A stretch of DNA of 64,000 nucleotides from Phytopythium helicoides (Eukaryota; Oomycota; Peronosporomycetes; Pythiales; Pythiaceae). Under the pieces are notes generated by a model that was given only the letters and a program-made list of their open reading frames with translations, ran no database searches and had not been told where the DNA came from. The position numbers and the translations under genes were made by a program. The stretch spans positions 62,001 to 126,000 of the forward strand of contig JANFNE010000015.1 of the NCBI GenBank assembly GCA_024867545.1. Direction: 5' to 3'. Positions 1-10,438 of the stretch are shown here, in pieces; the stretch's first letter is position 1; the number at the start of each line of letters is the position of its first letter.

Positions 1-73
1 AATACAACATATCAGACATCACATGTATTTGTCATGCAAAGGACTGCTAGCATCACGACTTACACACGCAAAC

Positions 74-121
74 TGCTCATCTCAGAGCTGGCTGGAGTGC
101 TCATCTCAGAGCTGGCTGGAG
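74..121. repeat. 24-bp perfect tandem repeat, two copies
   Basis: Two adjacent identical 24-bp units beginning tgctcatctcagag lie one base downstream of the stop codon of the first hexose transporter gene, so they fall in its 3' UTR. No function is evident. Confidence 0.85.
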
Positions 122-122
122 T

Positions 123-1661
123 TTACGCCTCCTCCACAGGTGACTTGACCTCGATGAACTGAGGCGACTTGGAGCGCGCGCTCTTGTTGAAGATGGCCTC
201 AATGTCCTCCAGGAGTACACCCTTGGTCTCCGGGCAGACGAAGTACACGAACACGAGGCAGATGCAGCAGAGACCGGCGAAAAGGAAGAACACGCCGTTG
301 ATGTTGAGTGACGGGAAGAGCTTGACAACCTCCGTCATCACAGCACCCATAGCCCAGTTAGCAGCCGTCGAGAGCGTAACGCCATAGGCACGAACGCTAA
401 GCGGGAAGATCTCGGCCGGGTAAATCCAGCAGATCGGACCCCACGAGATGGCGAAGTTGAACACAAAGAAGGCTGAACCGATGCAGATGAACCAGCCTCC
501 AACCTTCGGGCAACCCGCATCGTCGACGTTGCCGTGGCACGTAGCAGTGAAGAGGATAGCCGCGAATAAGTGACCAACGATCATACCCACAGCACCGATA
601 AGAAGCATCGTGCGACGACCATAGGTATCAACCCAACGAAGAGCCGGGACGGTACTGAGCATGTTCACCGACGAGATAAAGAAGGCCGAGTAGATTCCCG
701 AATTGGTGACATCCTTGAAGATGAGAGCACCGTAGCTCATGATAGGGTTGATTCCCGTTGCCTGCTGCAATACCTGGAGAAGCATCGCAATCACCACACG
801 CTTGAAAACAGAGGGCTCCAGAAGCTCAGCAAGACCCTTGTTGGCAGCCAACTCCTCAGCCACCTGCTCACCAATGTGGTTCAGCTCGTACTCCACATCA
901 TCCGTCTGACGAAGACGCTTCAAAACAGCCTCAGCAGCCTCCTTGCCCTTCTTCTGGTACGTCCAACGAGGAGACTCCGGCATAAACCAAATACCGAGCA
1001 TCACAACAAGTGGAGCAGCCATGGCCACACCGTTCGTCGTACGCCAGCCACGGTCGCGGTTCTCGACGATGATATTGACAAGGTTCGCCAGCCACAGACC
1101 GATCACAACCGTCATCTGCATGAAGCCAGCCAAGAACCCGCGGAGCTCCTTGGGAGCAGCCTCCGCACCGAAGATGGGAGCTGAGAATGACGAGTTGCCG
1201 ACACCGAAACCCTGAACGATACGCGCTCCATACATGAGCGCATGCTCTTGGGATTTGTTAAAGCACACCCACGAGGTGCCGACACAAAACAAAATGCCAG
1301 CGCAGAAGATGGTAGCACGGCGACCGAACTTGTCAGCGACGATGCCACCAACAAACGCTCCACCGAGGCAGCCGAGGTTGTATGCCATGTTGTACCACAC
1401 CGTGAACGTCGTCCACTCATCTGGCAGATCCGAAGTCGAAGCCGTGCATTGTTCGTAGGTGAAGTTGTGCCATCCGACGCAGTAGTCGTAGAGGAAAGAG
1501 TCCATGATGAGAACACCCGAGGTGACACCCTGGTCGTAACCGAAGAAGAGACCGCCGAGAGCCGTGAAGATGCAGACGGCGATGGCGTATCCGCGCTTGC
1601 CGGTGGTGGGCGGTCCCTGGTCGGCGCCGTCGTCGAGGTTGACGATCACTCCAGCGGCCAT
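123..1661 (-). CDS. MFS sugar (hexose) transporter, tandem copy 1
   Basis: A 512-residue integral plasma-membrane transporter of the MFS sugar porter family (family knowledge: proton-coupled uptake of hexoses). Visible signatures are GYDQGVTSG in TM1 (41-49), DKFGRR in the TM2-3 loop (110-115), PESPRW after TM6 (228-233), QQATGIN in TM7 (299-305), DTYGRR in the TM8-9 loop (345-350) and PETKG after TM12 (477-481). Length and twelve hydrophobic segments are normal for the family. The start is the ATG shared by all three tandem copies (MAAGVIVNL). An oomycete-type initiator lies 53-71 nt upstream. It differs from copies 2 and 3 in blocks, for example FLAGFMQ where they have FLSGFMQ. The C-terminal tail also differs (SARSKSPQ). 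Substrate is inferred from family only. Confidence 0.93.
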   Translation of the reverse strand: MAAGVIVNLDDGADQGPPTTGKRGYAIAVCIFTALGGLFFGYDQGVTSGVLIMDSFLYDYCVGWHNFTYEQCTASTSDLPDEWTTFTVWYNMAYNLGCLGGAFVGGIVADKFGRRATIFCAGILFCVGTSWVCFNKSQEHALMYGARIVQGFGVGNSSFSAPIFGAEAAPKELRGFLAGFMQMTVVIGLWLANLVNIIVENRDRGWRTTNGVAMAAPLVVMLGIWFMPESPRWTYQKKGKEAAEAVLKRLRQTDDVEYELNHIGEQVAEELAANKGLAELLEPSVFKRVVIAMLLQVLQQATGINPIMSYGALIFKDVTNSGIYSAFFISSVNMLSTVPALRWVDTYGRRTMLLIGAVGMIVGHLFAAILFTATCHGNVDDAGCPKVGGWFICIGSAFFVFNFAISWGPICWIYPAEIFPLSVRAYGVTLSTAANWAMGAVMTEVVKLFPSLNINGVFFLFAGLCCICLVFVYFVCPETKGVLLEDIEAIFNKSARSKSPQFIEVKSPVEEA

Positions 1662-1713
1662 AGTTTATCCTGGATGCGGATATGCTTGGTTTTGTGTTGC
1701 TTGACTTGAAGAA

Positions 1714-1732
1714 GGCAAATTGAGGAATGAGC
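1714..1732 (-). promoter_or_regulatory. Oomycete initiator (Inr/FPR) core promoter of MFS copy 1
   Basis: The minus strand reads GCTCATTCCTCAATTTGCC, which fits the published oomycete core promoter consensus GCTCATTYYNCAWTTT. It lies 53-71 nt upstream of the ATG, the usual distance. Transcription probably starts here. Confidence 0.75.
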
Positions 1733-2466
1733 TGTATTCGGGGTCACGATGCACTGTTGTCGTCCGGAGCTGCTGTAGATCCCAAGCTTCCCTCTAAGCT
1801 AGGGAAAGCACGATGCGGTCGTACTATAGACTGTTCTTCGACGAACGCAACGCCTTGAAGCAGGCAATACGGTGTATATCGTATCGATTGAGATGACTGA
1901 TTGGTGAGTATATGAACTTCAAGCGCAACGGCGAGAGTGTCACCAATACATGTGCCGGACATGCGCTTCTTGATTCATTGGGGGACGTGCCTGCAAGTGA
2001 GACGGTGGCTTGTCACGGTTCGCCAGGAGCTCTACAGTTTTGCGGGTGCATGGAGCGCACCACCACTTTCCAGCGGTGTCTACACGTATGCGGTGCCATT
2101 GCTGCAATGGCGTGCATTGTGGATGCAATGGACGCCGATCACCAGCAACGACGCAAGGTGAAGCGACTGGGATCTTCGCAGGAATCAAGTGGGGAGCTCC
2201 AACGTTTACGCCCCGCTCCAGACCAGTTCATCGTGCCCAATAGAGATGACCTTGGTTTCACTAGTTTTGACAGGTAGATTACAATTTGACAGTCAAATAA
2301 TATGAAAAATACGAAAGAGTTTAATCTATTAATAGAGGTGATGTGTATAATAGAGGACTTTGCCGTGTTTCCCTGCTCATCTCTCGCAGTTGCTGAGCGG
2401 GGCACACGTCCGAGTCACTCTTGAGCCCGTTATACATGACGATTGTTTGTTGAAGGACTGAAGGCG
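1733..2466. other. Intergenic, no gene recognised
   Basis: Sequence between the promoter of MFS copy 1 and the MITE. Short open frames occur on both strands, but none has a recognisable domain, codon pattern or splice structure. Confidence 0.6.
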
Positions 2467-2475
2467 CTAAAGAAA

Positions 2476-2553
2476 GGGAAAATGACAAAACAGGGTGTGA
2501 TCTTGAAAGTAATGACAATTTGCACTTATGGCGACAAAAAGGGGTGTTCTAAT
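2476..2553 (+). repeat. Left terminal inverted repeat of the MITE
   Basis: 78 bp, the reverse complement of the right TIR apart from one c/a difference at about position 27. Confidence 0.85.
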
Positions 2554-3059
2554 TTATCACCCTGACATTCAAGGAAATACTTCAGAATGACACCCCTTTT
2601 TGTCGTGATAAGTTGAGATTGTTGCATATATAAGTACACCGCGCGAATGCGTTGGCACTGTCATGCGCAGTAATGCGATTGACCAAAGTGGTTGCTGGGT
2701 CTAATTGATGCCATTCTTAACTACATTTCGCGGCAAGTGTCTACAAGGTAATCTCACCCTTAGTTCAGTAGTTGTGCTCAATTGGAGAGATGTATAAGCT
2801 ACATGCTGAGCTCCATGCGCCTTCTTGCTGGCAACTTATAGACCAACAACAAATTGCTCAGCAGAGACAGCATGTCGGTAAATTCAACTCAGTATAGCCT
2901 TGGCCATGAGCCAACAGCGATCACCAAATCTCACTGTTGAGAAACGATAACTAGCTCAGGACGGGTGTCCGGTATTTCAAGCTCTTCGAGCACCACAGGC
3001 TCTATGACACAGAGTGGGTGGGTACCCCCAGATTTGACGCTCAAAACTTTGCAACACCC

Positions 3060-3101
3060 CTATCTGACATTATGAAAAACCTATCTGACATTATGAAAAA
3101 C
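3060..3101 (+). repeat. 21-bp tandem duplication inside the MITE
   Basis: Two exact adjacent copies of a 21-bp unit starting ctatctgacattatg lie just inside the right TIR. Subterminal tandem repeats are common in MULE-derived elements and can be transposase binding sites; that role is inference. Confidence 0.8.
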
Positions 3102-3126
3102 GATCCCTAAATGGGAATTAAGTTCG

Positions 3127-3204
3127 ATTAGAACACCCCTTTTTGTCGCCATAAGTGCAAATTGTCATTACTTTCAATATCACACCCTGTTTTGTCATTT
3201 TCCC
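3127..3204 (-). repeat. Right terminal inverted repeat of the MITE
   Basis: Mirror of the left TIR; the adjoining 9 bp match the left target-site duplication. Confidence 0.85.
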
Positions 3205-3213
3205 CTAAAGAAA

Positions 3214-3658
3214 TGGAGCGTGGCCACTCCAACTCCATAATACTTGACGGAAAGAGGTCGCATCAAGCTCGAAAGCCTCGGACGCCCTCGTTCCGTGCCT
3301 TGAAGCCGCATGCACCGCACTCAGTGGCGAATCACAACGATGATCCGGATGCAGGAATATTAATCGTGAAAGGAGCGGTAAAGCACTTGCAGAAATACGC
3401 GCTATCTTTTCGTATCCTGTGGTGGTGGTGCATACGATTGCAGTACCCCGTCCATTTGCCGCGATATCGGCGGGTTGTCGTCGTGACCGCAACGATGCGG
3501 CTTGTATGAGTAGTAGTAGTGAAATATGAGTCAATGTGTCATAGTAACACCACTTCGCATCATGTTGATAAACCACACAAGCTAAAGTGCTGCTGCAACA
3601 GCCAAATCGCGAGAGCATTTTACAACTCAAGCGGAATCACATGGGCAAAGCAAGGAGT
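3214..3658. other. Intergenic, downstream of MFS copy 2
   Basis: No gene recognised. It should include the 3' UTR and terminator of MFS copy 2 and sequence on the far side of the MITE insertion. Confidence 0.55.
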
Positions 3659-5197
3659 CTAAGCGACGGCCTCGGGCGACTTGACCTCGATGAACTGAGG
3701 CGACTTGGACGTCGGCTTCTTGTGGAAGAGCTCCTCGATATCCTCGAGCATGACGCCCTTGGTTTCCGGGCAAAGGAAGTACACGAATACGAGGCAGATG
3801 CAGCACGTGCCGGCGAACAGGAAGAACACGCCGTTGATGTTGAGCGAAGGGAAGAGCTTGACAACCTCCGTCATCACAGCACCCATTGCCCAGTTCGCCG
3901 CAGTGGACAGTGACACACCGTAGGCGCGCACACTGAGCGGGAAAATCTCAGCTGGGTAGATCCAGCAAACCGGACCCCACGAGATGGCAAAGTTGAACAC
4001 GAAGAAGGCCGAACCAATCGCGATGAACCAGCCGCCAACCTTCGGGCAACCAGCGTTGTCAACATTGCCATGGCAGGTGGCGGTGAACAGGATAGCCGCG
4101 AACAGGTGACCAACGATCATACCAACACCACCGATGAGCAACATCGTGCGACGACCGTACGAGTCGACCCAGCGCATAGCAGGCACCGTACTGATCAAGT
4201 TGATCGAAGAGAGGAAAAATGCGGCGTAAATACCGGCGTTGGTGATGTCCTTGAAGATGAGAGCGCCGTACGAAAAGATTGGATTGATTCCCGTTGCCTG
4301 CTGCAATACCTGGAGAAGCATCGCAATCACCACACGCTTGAAAACAGAGGGCTCCAGAAGCTCAGCAAGACCCTTGTTGGCAGCCAACTCCTCAGCTACC
4401 TGCTCACCAATGTGGTTCAGCTCGTACTCCACATCATCCGTCTGACGAAGACGCTTCAAAATAGCCTCAGCAGCCTCCTTGCCCTTCTTCTGGTACGTCC
4501 AACGAGGAGACTCCGGCATAAACCAAATACCGAGCATCACAACAAGTGGAGCAGCCATGGCCACACCGTTCGTCGTACGCCAGCCACGGTCACGGTTCTC
4601 GACGATGATATTGACAAGGTTCGCCAGCCACAGACCGATCACAACCGTCATCTGCATGAAACCCGACAGGAAACCACGGAGCTCCTTGGGAGCAGCCTCC
4701 GCACCGAAGATGGGAGCCGAGAATGATGAGTTGCCGACACCGAAACCCTGAACGATACGGGCGACGTACATCATGTTGTGTGCCTGAGCCTTGTTGAAGC
4801 ACACCCACGAGGTACCAGCGCAGAAGAGAATGCCAGCGCAGAAGATGGTAGCACGGCGACCGAACTTGTCAGCGACGATGCCACCAACAAACGCTCCACC
4901 GAGGCAGCCGAGGTTGTATGCCATGTTGTACCACACCGTGAACGTCGTCCACTCATCTGGCAGATCCGAAGTCGAAGCCGTGCATTGTTCGTAGGTGAAG
5001 TTGTGCCATCCGACGCAGTAGTCGTAGAGGAAAGAGTCCATGATGAGAACACCCGAGGTGACACCCTGGTCATAACCGAAGAAGAGACCACCGAGAGCCG
5101 TGAAGATGCAGACGGCGATGGCGTATCCGCGCTTGCCGGTGGTGGGCGGTCCCTGGTCGGCGCCGTCGTCGAGGTTGACGATCACTCCAGCGGCCAT
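3659..5197 (-). CDS. MFS sugar (hexose) transporter, tandem copy 2
   Basis: 512 residues with the full set of sugar porter signatures: DKFGRR, PESPRW, QQATGIN, a DSYGRR loop (DTYGRR in the other copies) and CPETKGVMLEDIEELF at the C terminus. The reading frame extends 42 codons upstream, but the ATG of MAAGVIVNL is chosen because all three paralogs start there and an initiator motif lies between it and the upstream ATG. The gene is a mosaic. The stretch encoding the central loop and TM7 is nearly identical in DNA to copy 1, whereas the TM4-TM5 region (FNKAQAHNMMY...FLSGFMQ) and the C-terminal tail match copy 3. Gene conversion or unequal crossing-over in the tandem array is the likely cause. 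Confidence 0.93.
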   Translation of the reverse strand: MAAGVIVNLDDGADQGPPTTGKRGYAIAVCIFTALGGLFFGYDQGVTSGVLIMDSFLYDYCVGWHNFTYEQCTASTSDLPDEWTTFTVWYNMAYNLGCLGGAFVGGIVADKFGRRATIFCAGILFCAGTSWVCFNKAQAHNMMYVARIVQGFGVGNSSFSAPIFGAEAAPKELRGFLSGFMQMTVVIGLWLANLVNIIVENRDRGWRTTNGVAMAAPLVVMLGIWFMPESPRWTYQKKGKEAAEAILKRLRQTDDVEYELNHIGEQVAEELAANKGLAELLEPSVFKRVVIAMLLQVLQQATGINPIFSYGALIFKDITNAGIYAAFFLSSINLISTVPAMRWVDSYGRRTMLLIGGVGMIVGHLFAAILFTATCHGNVDNAGCPKVGGWFIAIGSAFFVFNFAISWGPVCWIYPAEIFPLSVRAYGVSLSTAANWAMGAVMTEVVKLFPSLNINGVFFLFAGTCCICLVFVYFLCPETKGVMLEDIEELFHKKPTSKSPQFIEVKSPEAVA

Positions 5198-5227
5198 CTT
5201 TGTTGAGAAAGCAGGTGCGAGGTCGTT

Positions 5228-5247
5228 GGAGAATTGGAGAATGGGAA
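5228..5247 (-). promoter_or_regulatory. Initiator-like core promoter of MFS copy 2
   Basis: The minus strand reads CCCATTCTCCAATTCTCC, a near match to the oomycete initiator, about 31-50 nt upstream of the chosen ATG. Confidence 0.55.
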
Positions 5248-6633
5248 TGGAGTGGTGGGGCGTCGAGCTGTTGACGTCGGTCCGGGACTTGGAATTAGCA
5301 CAGCTGGCTTCGATACAGTTCACTGCACGGTACAGTACAATGAGCTGTTGAGTCGACCTCAGCCGTGTACACCATCAACTGACGTCGCTGCACGTGATGG
5401 ACTGCGTCGCTGCTGTCCGCAAGGTTGAACTTGGAATGCAAGAAATGCACAGGAAACTAAAAAGCAAGGCTATCACAATTCGTGACGTGGTGCTGCAGAA
5501 ACCAACCACTATCAGAATCCACGAGCATCTGCTTTTTGCCGACAGCGAGGTCGTCGTGGAGTTGGTGTGGTTTTCGTTAGGTTATTGTAGTGTTCAGTTG
5601 TAAGAAGAGCTCAACGTGGAGTGGAGAGCTTGGATTGCGAGCTAGCCACTCCTCCATGCCCCGACTCAGCACAAGCTGAAGGTCGGGTGATGTCCCGGCA
5701 CCACTCACGACCTACAGTTCCTCAGTGCACGATTTGCCCCGTCTTGTGCACTGTCGAGACCCTCAACCCCGCTCGCTGATTGGCTGAGTGGCTGTGAATC
5801 GGCTCACAGGTGTATCACGCGCGAGCTCAGCGAGGGACAGAGGATTCGACAGAAACACTTCCGAGTGTGTGTACATCGCAACACAGCGAATCATACAAGC
5901 CAGTTGATTGCAAGCAACCTCAAACAGCTCATGTTTGCTCATGGCAGCAAATGTTCCACACGGACCAAGCTGCAATGGAGACAGTAACGCCGTGTCACCA
6001 CACCTAGCAATCCACCTCGCGAACAGTGCACACAGATCGCAGACAATAGGATCACGAAGTGATGAGGTGCTCTTCGAGCTGAAGTACACCGCTGAAAGTA
6101 ATAGCATCTCAGTGTCTTTTTGCAAAGCACTCAGGACTCCAGCCTTATGGGATTTCCCGATGTGCTTCGCTAGAGCCAAGCTTCAGGCAATTTTCCTCAT
6201 CAGGAGCATTTACAGACGCCTCTGTCATGGCGTGGAAGTTTCGACTCCCCAGAAGCAACAGGGTGCTCGCACTTTAGTCTGATCTTTGTTGAGCCACCCT
6301 GCCTCAGCCAGAAGTCATTAATACTAGTATACAATTAGTATGATATATCTAATACTTCTAGTGGCGACTGGAAAAAATGGATCACCAGCGGCAAAATGCA
6401 TGCCGGCTCAAACTCTGGCTGACTGTGGAGCTTGTTCCCTGATGTCGGCGATGGATACTGCATCGTTGACACGCTACCAGCAGTAGTGGACGGGCAAAAA
6501 CTATCGAACGTTTCATTGCTGATTACCGAACGGTAGATCTCAAGGAAAACCGACTTCGGATCATGCCTAGCTACTCACACTCAACCGATGTAGCTGCTTA
6601 TACACCCGTAAAACAAGAGACGCATCGATGCGT
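5248..6633. other. Intergenic between MFS copies 2 and 3
   Basis: About 1.4 kb with only short frames and no recognisable product. It contains the upstream region of copy 2 and the 3' region of copy 3. Confidence 0.55.
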
Positions 6634-8172
6634 TTACGCGATCGCCTCGGGCGACTTGACCTCGACGAACTGCGGCGACTTGGACGTCGGCTTCTTGTGG
6701 AAGAGCTCCTCAATGTCCTCGAGCATGACGCCCTTGGTCTCCGGGCAGACGAAGTACACGAAGATGAGGCAGATGCAGCACGTGCCAGCGAACAGGAAGA
6801 ACACGCCGTTGATGTTGAGCGACGGGAAGAGCTTCTCGACCTCCGTCATCACAGCACCCATAGCCCAGTTGGCAGCCGTCGAGAGAGCCACACCATAGGC
6901 ACGCACACTGAGCGGGAAGATCTCAGCCGGGTAAATCCAGCAGATTGGACCCCACGAGATGGCGAAGTTGAACACGAAGAAGGCCGAACCGATGCAGATG
7001 AACCAACCACCGACCTTCGGGCAGCCAGCGTTGTCCGTGTTACCGTCACACGTGGCAGTGAAGAGGATGGCAGCGAACAGGTGACCGATGATCATGCCGA
7101 CACCACCGATGAGAAGCATAATGCGGCGGCCGTAGGTGTCGACCCAGCGCATGGCAGGAATCGTGCTGAGCATGTTGACCGACGAGATGAAGAAGGCTGA
7201 GTACACACCCGCGCCAGTGATGTCCTTGAAGATCTGGGCACCGTAGCTCATGATAGGGTTGATACCCGTCGCCTGCTGAAGCACCTGCAAGAACATGGCA
7301 ATAGCCACACGCTTGAGCACCGACGGCTCAAGTAGCTCAGCAAGACCCTTGTTGGCAGCCTGTTCAGCAGCCACCTGCTCACCAATGTGGTTCAGCTCGT
7401 ACTCCACATCGTCCGTCTGACGAAGACGCTTGAGAACCTCCGCGGCGGCCTCCTTGCCCTTCTTCTGGTACGTCCAACGAGGAGACTCCGGCACAAACCA
7501 AATACCGAGCATCACAACAATCGGAGCAGCCATGGCCACACCGTTCGTCGTACGCCAGCCACGGTCGCGGTGCTCAACGATGATATTGACAACGTTGGCA
7601 AGCCACAGACCAATGACGACAGTCATTTGCATGAAACCCGACAGGAAACCACGGAGCTCCTTGGGAGCAGCCTCCGCACCGAAGATGGGAGCCGAGAATG
7701 ATGAGTTGCCGACACCGAAACCCTGAACGATACGGGCGAGGTACATCATGTTGTGTGCCTGAGCCTTGTTGAAGCACACCCAGCATGTACCGGCACAGAA
7801 GAGAATGCCAGCGCAGAAGATGGTGGCACGACGACCGAACTTGTCAGCGACTAGGCCACCGATGAAGGCACCAACGAGACAACCGAGGTTGTATGCCATG
7901 TTGTACCACACCGTGAACGTCGTCCATTCTGAGGGAAGGTTCGAGGTCGAAGCCGTGCATTGTTCGTAGGTGAAGTTGTGCCATCCGACGCAGTAGTCGT
8001 AGAGGAAAGAGTCCATGATGAGAACACCCGAGGTGACACCCTGGTCATAACCGAAGAAGAGACCGCCGAGAGCCGTGAAGATGCAGACGGCGATGGCGTA
8101 TCCGCGCTTGCCGGTGGTGGGCGGTCCTTGGTCGGCGCCGTCGTCGAGGTTGACGATCACTCCAGCGGCCAT
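6634..8172 (-). CDS. MFS sugar (hexose) transporter, tandem copy 3
   Basis: 512 residues, same length and start as its two tandem neighbours. It carries DKFGRR, PESPRW, QQATGIN, DTYGRR and PETKG. Private differences include ASTSNLPSEW in the first extracellular loop, LVGAFIGGLVADKF in TM2 and MTEVEKLF instead of MTEVVKLF before TM11-12. The loop difference is in the region that usually varies among paralogs with different affinity, but no substrate can be assigned. The first 77 or so residues are identical to copies 1 and 2. The C-terminal tail (HKKPTSKSPQFVEVKSPEAIA) is nearly that of copy 2. Confidence 0.93.
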   Translation of the reverse strand: MAAGVIVNLDDGADQGPPTTGKRGYAIAVCIFTALGGLFFGYDQGVTSGVLIMDSFLYDYCVGWHNFTYEQCTASTSNLPSEWTTFTVWYNMAYNLGCLVGAFIGGLVADKFGRRATIFCAGILFCAGTCWVCFNKAQAHNMMYLARIVQGFGVGNSSFSAPIFGAEAAPKELRGFLSGFMQMTVVIGLWLANVVNIIVEHRDRGWRTTNGVAMAAPIVVMLGIWFVPESPRWTYQKKGKEAAAEVLKRLRQTDDVEYELNHIGEQVAAEQAANKGLAELLEPSVLKRVAIAMFLQVLQQATGINPIMSYGAQIFKDITGAGVYSAFFISSVNMLSTIPAMRWVDTYGRRIMLLIGGVGMIIGHLFAAILFTATCDGNTDNAGCPKVGGWFICIGSAFFVFNFAISWGPICWIYPAEIFPLSVRAYGVALSTAANWAMGAVMTEVEKLFPSLNINGVFFLFAGTCCICLIFVYFVCPETKGVMLEDIEELFHKKPTSKSPQFVEVKSPEAIA

Positions 8173-8228
8173 TTTTTCCAAGATCGCTTCGACTGGTGTC
8201 GGTGGGGTAAAGGACTTGGAAGGAAGAG

Positions 8229-8249
8229 AGGAAATTGGAGAATGAGAGC
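8229..8249 (-). promoter_or_regulatory. Initiator-like core promoter of MFS copy 3
   Basis: The minus strand reads CTCATTCTCCAATTTCCTC, a close match to the oomycete initiator plus flanking region, about 57-77 nt upstream of the ATG. Confidence 0.7.
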
Positions 8250-10438
8250 TGAGTGGGGCGTTGCTCGCATCGGAGTCGATTTTGTACGGCACAGCACCTA
8301 GCGAGCGAGTGAGCTGGTGCAGTAGTCGGACTGGCTGGCAATCGCCAAGCGTTTGTTTAATACGGAGCCCGAAAGATGCCGACTTGATTCCTGTCGGGTT
8401 GTCATCCTGCCGACTGGATCATGCCTCGTTGCTGCGCCAGCGCGATCGATATCGATCACTGAGCCACCACCCCATTTTGACAGGCCCCTCCAGCGACTTT
8501 CACCAACATCATCGTGGAAACGATGATGATGACCCCACTGGTGCCGTTCAAATCGACCTGCCAGTTTTCATACTTTTTTTCATACTTGGAGTCCTGTCAC
8601 ACTGAGCCGGGGTCTCTATTGAATCCAGTATACCATACGGAATCCAAGTAGTTGTTTTCGTTGAAGCGATGCCCCATACTAAAATCAAGATGTCGTGACA
8701 GATGCATATGGTATAGGAAAAGCAAGTGATTCGTCGTTTGAATCAAGTTCAGGATTTGCGCGGCAGCAGGCTGCTCCTCCTCCTTCATAATCGCCGGCGA
8801 CTTGCAATCGCCCATGTTTGTGCTCCTGGAGTCGTATGTGCACTTTTCGTGCGTGGTGATGAAAGTTCAAGCGTGCATTCTGCTCGTTGCAGCGACTAGA
8901 GACGAGCCCCGCGCTTGATTCCTCGCGTAGCTTCAAGCAGGTCATGCAACAGACTGCACCTAGAAAAAAAAAAACATTGCGCACGACCGGACACACATCA
9001 CGGCGATCTGAAGCACCATCCCGCCTCGACGTGCGCAACCATCCCGGGCTCGACGTGAGACCGGCCGACTGCCATGGAGCTGCTCAGTTCGCCCAAGTGG
9101 GGGCGAAGCTGCATGAGCGGATACCTTGGAGCCTAATGAAGGACTCCTTCGTGGCGAGAGGATCCCTGATGGGGACGTTTTTGCTGGCGGAGACCACCGG
9201 TATGTCTTCCCTGACGAATGCAGGAGCAAACAGGCGCAGCGCGGTGCTGGAGGTGAGGGAGTCGTGCACATGCTGGTGGTGTCGCCGCCCGCGTCTCGTC
9301 TTGAGCATTCCGCCGGGCGGCTATCTACATAGGAAGTGCGAGCGGTGCGGTGCGGTGCGGTGCTTATGACGGCGGGACGGCCATGTCGCGGCGGTGCACG
9401 GCGCGCGTCTACGTGGCGGTCATTCCCATCGGCTCATGCTGATTGCTCTGGTGGTGCCAGCGATCGGCACCGCGTTCAGCACCGCGTTCGCGTGCTGAAA
9501 GAAAATGGCGGCCGATTGCGCCAAGGACTGTCTGAGCAGAGCTGTAGCCTCTTGGTCGAGGTGCCGCGCCGCGCCGCACCTGGAAGTTGACGGCGTCCGT
9601 GGTCAATCGGGCCCACATGGCGAAAGTAATCGGCATCCCCACTTCCTTTTACTATGGAGCTACATGGCGGATCGGTCTCGTCCGAGGGAATGTTGCTCTC
9701 AAAATGGAGCGTCGTGTGTCGCGCGCTCTCTTCTTGGCTCTCGAGTGAGTAGTTGTTAGGCATTTTCTTCGCCGTCATGTAGACGACCAAGCAAAGGTGC
9801 TGTCCATGCAGAGATTGAGTGCGGGTATTTCTTTTTCGATCGATAGCCGTCCATGCGTGAAATCGATTGAATGCGAGAACCTTCTCGATGCGGCTTCACC
9901 ATGGGCCGTGTTTATTCAACAGATGAAGCACCTCGGCGAGATGGTTTTCTCTTCATGGCAACGTGGTCATTTTGCTATGGAAGCATGATCCTGTGGAAAC
10001 GAGGGCAAAGGCTTCAGCGAGCATGATAGCGCTTAATGGTCATAGCTCAGCATCACAGGGCTAAATGCATTTGGTGCCATGATCCATCATCGTCGAGCAC
10101 GAAGATAAGTAGCACACCATGTCGTGACGCAAGCCAAGTCGAACAAGCGTCTGCACGCAATGAGGGTGCATTGGTGGAGGATGTCCGAACAGCGACATTG
10201 AAGCGTATTAGAGAGCTCACGAGCCAATCTCCGCAGCCATCAGGCGCAAGTAGACTCACATGCATGCTCTCCTAGAGCTTCCCTTCATCCATCCCTCCAT
10301 CCCTGCAACCAATATCCAACACCATCGAGCGAGCTTCTCGGGTATTGGTTTCGATCATTCCACTAGAAATCCTAGCCACTCACTTTCGCAAGGTGGACTT
10401 GCAACGGTCTCAAACAGTCACCAACAAGCCTCGAAGCC
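8250..10438. other. Long intergenic region, no gene recognised
   Basis: About 2.2 kb between the MFS array and the BRO-like gene. Frames of 60-160 codons exist on both strands but overlap one another and show no domain. A (gcggt)n microrepeat sits near 9342-9363. No transposon ends were seen. Confidence 0.5.

Larger units (their letters stand above)
2476..3204. mobile_element. Mutator-like MITE (non-autonomous DNA transposon), 729 bp
   Basis: The element begins gggaaaatgacaaaacaggg and ends with its reverse complement. The terminal inverted repeats are about 78 bp long with one visible mismatch. It is flanked by a perfect 9-bp direct repeat, ctaaagaaa, at 2467-2475 and 3205-3213, the target-site duplication length typical of Mutator-like elements. 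The interior holds no transposase frame. It contains a second partial inverted copy of the TIR around 2588-2612 and a short tandem repeat near the right end. The near-identical TIRs and intact TSD suggest a fairly recent insertion between MFS copies 1 and 2. Confidence 0.82.

Noticed and set aside
4070..4726. Plus-strand frames opposite the MFS genes
   Set aside because: They recur in all three copies only because the transporter DNA is repeated.
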